A model generated the notes under the pieces. It was given only the letters and a program-made list of their open reading frames with translations. It made no database searches and was not told where the DNA came from. Shown piece after piece: positions 8,803 to 10,928 of a stretch of 10,928 nt of DNA. The position numbers were made by a program, and so were the translations under genes. Positions within the stretch are counted from its first letter, which is position 1. Each line of letters opens with the position of its first letter. This DNA comes from JBHGAV01 sp041946685. GTDB taxonomy: Bacteria; Acidobacteriota; Terriglobia; Bryobacterales; Bryobacteraceae. The stretch spans positions 1 through 10,928 of the forward strand of contig JBHGAV010000092.1 in assembly GCA_041946685.1 (NCBI GenBank), written 5' to 3'.

Positions 8803-10749
8803 TCAACGGTCGTGGGCATCTTCCAGATAGGTGTAGCCCCGGAGTCCATCCTCGTAGAAACGGAGCAGCCTGCCCGATTCCTCGTAGCCCATCCGGCCTT
8901 CACGCACCGCGGCCTCGACGTCGCGCCGGAAAGCGGCCAGCAGCGTCTCGGAATTGAACTCGACGTAGTCCAGAACCTCGCGCACCGTATCGCCCTTGAT
9001 CAGGGTTTCCAGAATGACGTCTCCGTTCTCGCCCAGGCTGACGTGCACCGCATTGGTGTCGCCGAACAGGTTGTGGAGGTCGCCGAGGATTTCCTGATAA
9101 GCCCCCACCAGGAAAGCGCCCAGGTAGTAGGGCTCGCCGTTGAAGCTGTGCAGCGGCAGCGTCCGCTTGACGTCGCGTCGGTCGATGAACTGGTCAATCT
9201 TGCCGTCGGAATCGCAGGAGACATCGCCGATCACTCCATGGCGGGTGGGAGGCACGTCCAGACGGTGGATGGGCATGATCGGGAAAAGCTGCTTTACGGC
9301 CCAACTGTCAGGCAGGCTCTGGAACAGGGAAAAGTTGCAGAAATAGGTGTCCGAGAGCATGGCGTCCAGCGGGTCAAGCTCCTCGGGGGATTCCTCCAGT
9401 TCCTTGGCCAGTTTCTGCACGCGCCGGCAGATGCCCCAGTACAGGTTCTCCGCCAGGCAGCGCTGCGACAGCGGAAGATAGCCGAGGCTGAACAGGTTCA
9501 GCGCGGAGTCCAGCGCCTGCTGCGCATCGTGGAAGCCCTCCAGAAGGTTCTTGGAACCGAGCGAGCGGGAGGTCTCCAGCAGGTCCACCAGCGGCTGCTC
9601 GGCGTCCTCCGGCAACTCGCGCGGAGCCTCCTCCTCGCCCACCCCGCTCACACCCAGAACATTGAACACCAGCACGCTGTGGTAAGCGGCAACGGCCCGG
9701 CCGCTCTCCGTGACGATGGTGGGGTGCGGGACTTCGGCCTCGTCGCACACGTTCTGGATGTGGTAGACGAGGTCGTTGGCGTACTCCTGCAACGTGTAGT
9801 TGACGCTGGACTCAAAGTCCGTCTGCGAGCCGTCGTAGTCGATGCCCAGCCCGCCGCCCACGTCGAGCAGTCGCAGGCCGGCGCCGGCCCGCCGCAGTTC
9901 CACGTACATCCGGGCGGCCTCGATGACCGCGCCCTTGATCTGGCGGATGTTGGTGATCTGGCTTCCCAGGTGGAAGTGGAGAAGCTCCAGGCAATCGGCC
10001 ATTTCGTAGGCCTTGAGCTGATCCAGCGCCCGCAACGCCTCGGTGGCCGTCAGGCCGAACTTGGATCGGTATCCGCCCGAAGAGCGCCAGCGGCCGCTGC
10101 CGCGGCTGGCGAGCTTCAGACGCAGGCCGATCACGGGACGCACACCGACGCGGCGCGCATGCTCCACGATGAGGTCGAGCTCGGTGTACTTCTCGACGAC
10201 CGGGATGATCTGCCGGCCCACCTTCTTTGCCAGCATGACCATCTCGATGTACTCGTCGTCTTTGAAACCGTTGCAGATGATAGGCGTCTCGTTGTCGGCA
10301 ATGGCCAGCACGGCCAGCAGTTCCGGCTTGGAGCCGGCTTCCAGGCCGAACTTGTACGGCCGGCCGTACTGGAGAACCTCTTCCACCACCTGCCGCTGCT
10401 GGTTCACCTTGATCGGGTAAGCACAGCAATAGCCGCCCTGGTAACCGTGTTCCGCGATGGAGCCCTGAAACGCCTCGTGAATCTCGGCGAGGCGGTGTTT
10501 CAGGATCTCCGCGAAACGGATCAGGATGGGGAGAGAGATGCCGCGGAGCTGCAGCGTGTCAACCAGTTCCTTCAGGTCGATCGCCCGGCCGGGCTCTTTG
10601 GTGGGATGAACAAGAAGGTGCCCCTGGGGGCTGACTGAGAAGTAGCCCTTGCCCCAACGCGCGACGTCATAGAGCTCTGAGGCATCCGCCACGGTCCATC
10701 GATCCGCAGGTTCCCGGACCAGGGTTCCGTCCGCAAGTCTTGAATTCAA
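8803..10749 (-). CDS. speA: Biosynthetic arginine decarboxylase SpeA
   Basis: SpeA is a PLP enzyme that converts arginine to agmatine, the first step of one route to putrescine and other polyamines. The 648-residue length fits the family (about 630-660). The PLP lysine is in YPIKVNQ (K114), and GLEAGSKPELLA follows. The glycine-rich DVGGGLGIDYDGS binds the PLP phosphate. The catalytic cysteine near the C-terminus is in GDVSCDSDG (C512), within the usual SLPDSWAVKQLFPIMPIHRL context. The TTG at 10749 was chosen because GGAGGTGA stands just before it, although the spacing is short. A longer reading from TTG at 10797 adds 16 residues with a poor ribosome binding site. This site sits in a hairpin loop (see the inverted repeat). 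No agmatine-processing gene (speB, aguA, aguB) is in the window. The next two minus-strand genes follow at 16-base gaps. Confidence 0.95.
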   Translation of the reverse strand: MNSRLADGTLVREPADRWTVADASELYDVARWGKGYFSVSPQGHLLVHPTKEPGRAIDLKELVDTLQLRGISLPILIRFAEILKHRLAEIHEAFQGSIAEHGYQGGYCCAYPIKVNQQRQVVEEVLQYGRPYKFGLEAGSKPELLAVLAIADNETPIICNGFKDDEYIEMVMLAKKVGRQIIPVVEKYTELDLIVEHARRVGVRPVIGLRLKLASRGSGRWRSSGGYRSKFGLTATEALRALDQLKAYEMADCLELLHFHLGSQITNIRQIKGAVIEAARMYVELRRAGAGLRLLDVGGGLGIDYDGSQTDFESSVNYTLQEYANDLVYHIQNVCDEAEVPHPTIVTESGRAVAAYHSVLVFNVLGVSGVGEEEAPRELPEDAEQPLVDLLETSRSLGSKNLLEGFHDAQQALDSALNLFSLGYLPLSQRCLAENLYWGICRRVQKLAKELEESPEELDPLDAMLSDTYFCNFSLFQSLPDSWAVKQLFPIMPIHRLDVPPTRHGVIGDVSCDSDGKIDQFIDRRDVKRTLPLHSFNGEPYYLGAFLVGAYQEILGDLHNLFGDTNAVHVSLGENGDVILETLIKGDTVREVLDYVEFNSETLLAAFRRDVEAAVREGRMGYEESGRLLRFYEDGLRGYTYLEDAHDR

Positions 10750-10770
10750 CTCACCTCCATAGAATTCAAG
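10739..10770 (-). promoter_or_regulatory. Perfect 9-bp inverted repeat enclosing the speA ribosome binding site
   Basis: CTTGAATTC (10739-10747) and GAATTCAAG (10762-10770) are exact inverted copies separated by 14 bases. In the speA mRNA they would form a 9-bp stem. Its loop holds the GGAGGTGA Shine-Dalgarno sequence (10751-10758) and the first two bases of the TTG start codon. This could hide or present the ribosome binding site, or the repeat could be a DNA operator. The stem is AU-rich, so it would be only moderately stable. The pairing is seen directly; the function is inferred. Confidence 0.5.
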
Positions 10771-10825
10771 TGTCGTACCAAATCCCCGGCCGAGCAAGGG
10801 GCACCGGCCCGCTGTTCATCGGAAT

Positions 10826-10855
10826 TTGACACTTCCCAGCCGGGCGGGAGAAAAT
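10826..10855 (+). promoter_or_regulatory. Likely promoter of tRNA-Gly
   Basis: A perfect TTGACA -35 box (10826-10831) is followed after 18 bases by GAAAAT (10850-10855), which matches four of six -10 positions. Transcription would begin near 10862, about 8 bases before the tRNA 5' end, a normal leader for a tRNA. It points away from speA. Confidence 0.55.
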
Positions 10856-10869
10856 ACGGAGGTAGGCGG

Positions 10870-10928
<59 letters not shown>

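Noticed and set aside
8787..8903. N-terminal extension of 39 codons for the Tat-signal protein
   Set aside because: It would overlap the end of speA and bury the Tat motif. The strong ribosome binding site at 8794-8802 supports the ATG at 8786.
8518..10638. Long plus-strand open frame (706 codons) opposite speA
   Set aside because: SpeA on the other strand has all of its catalytic motifs. The plus frame shows only a composition typical of a shadow frame and no family resemblance.

Overview
The window is GC-rich, tightly packed bacterial chromosome. Most start codons are not ATG, and no phage, plasmid, insertion-sequence or CRISPR signature is visible. The gene content is housekeeping plus lipid and envelope functions: a primase, a primary sigma factor, an arginine decarboxylase, an NMN/NaMN adenylyltransferase-like protein and a tRNA-Gly. 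The GC content, the form of RpoD (complete region 1.1 and a long spacer before region 2), the Tat-exported oxidoreductase-like protein and the paired radical SAM proteins related to membrane-spanning lipid synthases all suggest Acidobacteriota, perhaps near Solibacter/Bryobacter. That placement is an inference from protein style, not a database result.

Left part, all on the plus strand. The window opens inside a radical SAM-family gene (only its C-terminal 162 codons are present). After a 127-base gap with a candidate promoter comes a complete paralogue of 542 residues. Its cysteine layout is that of the tetraether lipid synthase (Tes) / bacterial membrane-spanning lipid synthase (Mss) family. 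Eighteen bases later follows a multi-pass membrane protein resembling GT-C glycosyltransferases. Another 18 bases on is dnaG (primase), and 44 bases after that rpoD (primary sigma factor). The dnaG-rpoD pair is the core of the widespread macromolecular synthesis operon. Here the two upstream membrane/lipid genes are close enough to share its transcript.

Right part, on the minus strand (read right to left). speA (biosynthetic arginine decarboxylase), a Tat-signal TIM-barrel protein of aldo/keto-reductase type, and a NadD-like nucleotidyltransferase are each separated by 16 bases and look like one operon. The last of these converges on rpoD with a single base between the two stop codons. The ribosome binding site of speA lies in the loop of a perfect 9-bp inverted repeat, which may control its translation.

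The right edge holds the first 59 bases of a tRNA-Gly(GCC) on the plus strand, with a TTGACA -35 box upstream. It is divergent from speA.

The least ordinary parts are the tandem Tes/Mss-like radical SAM proteins beside core replication and transcription genes, the exported reductase-like protein without recognisable catalytic residues, and the speA leader hairpin.
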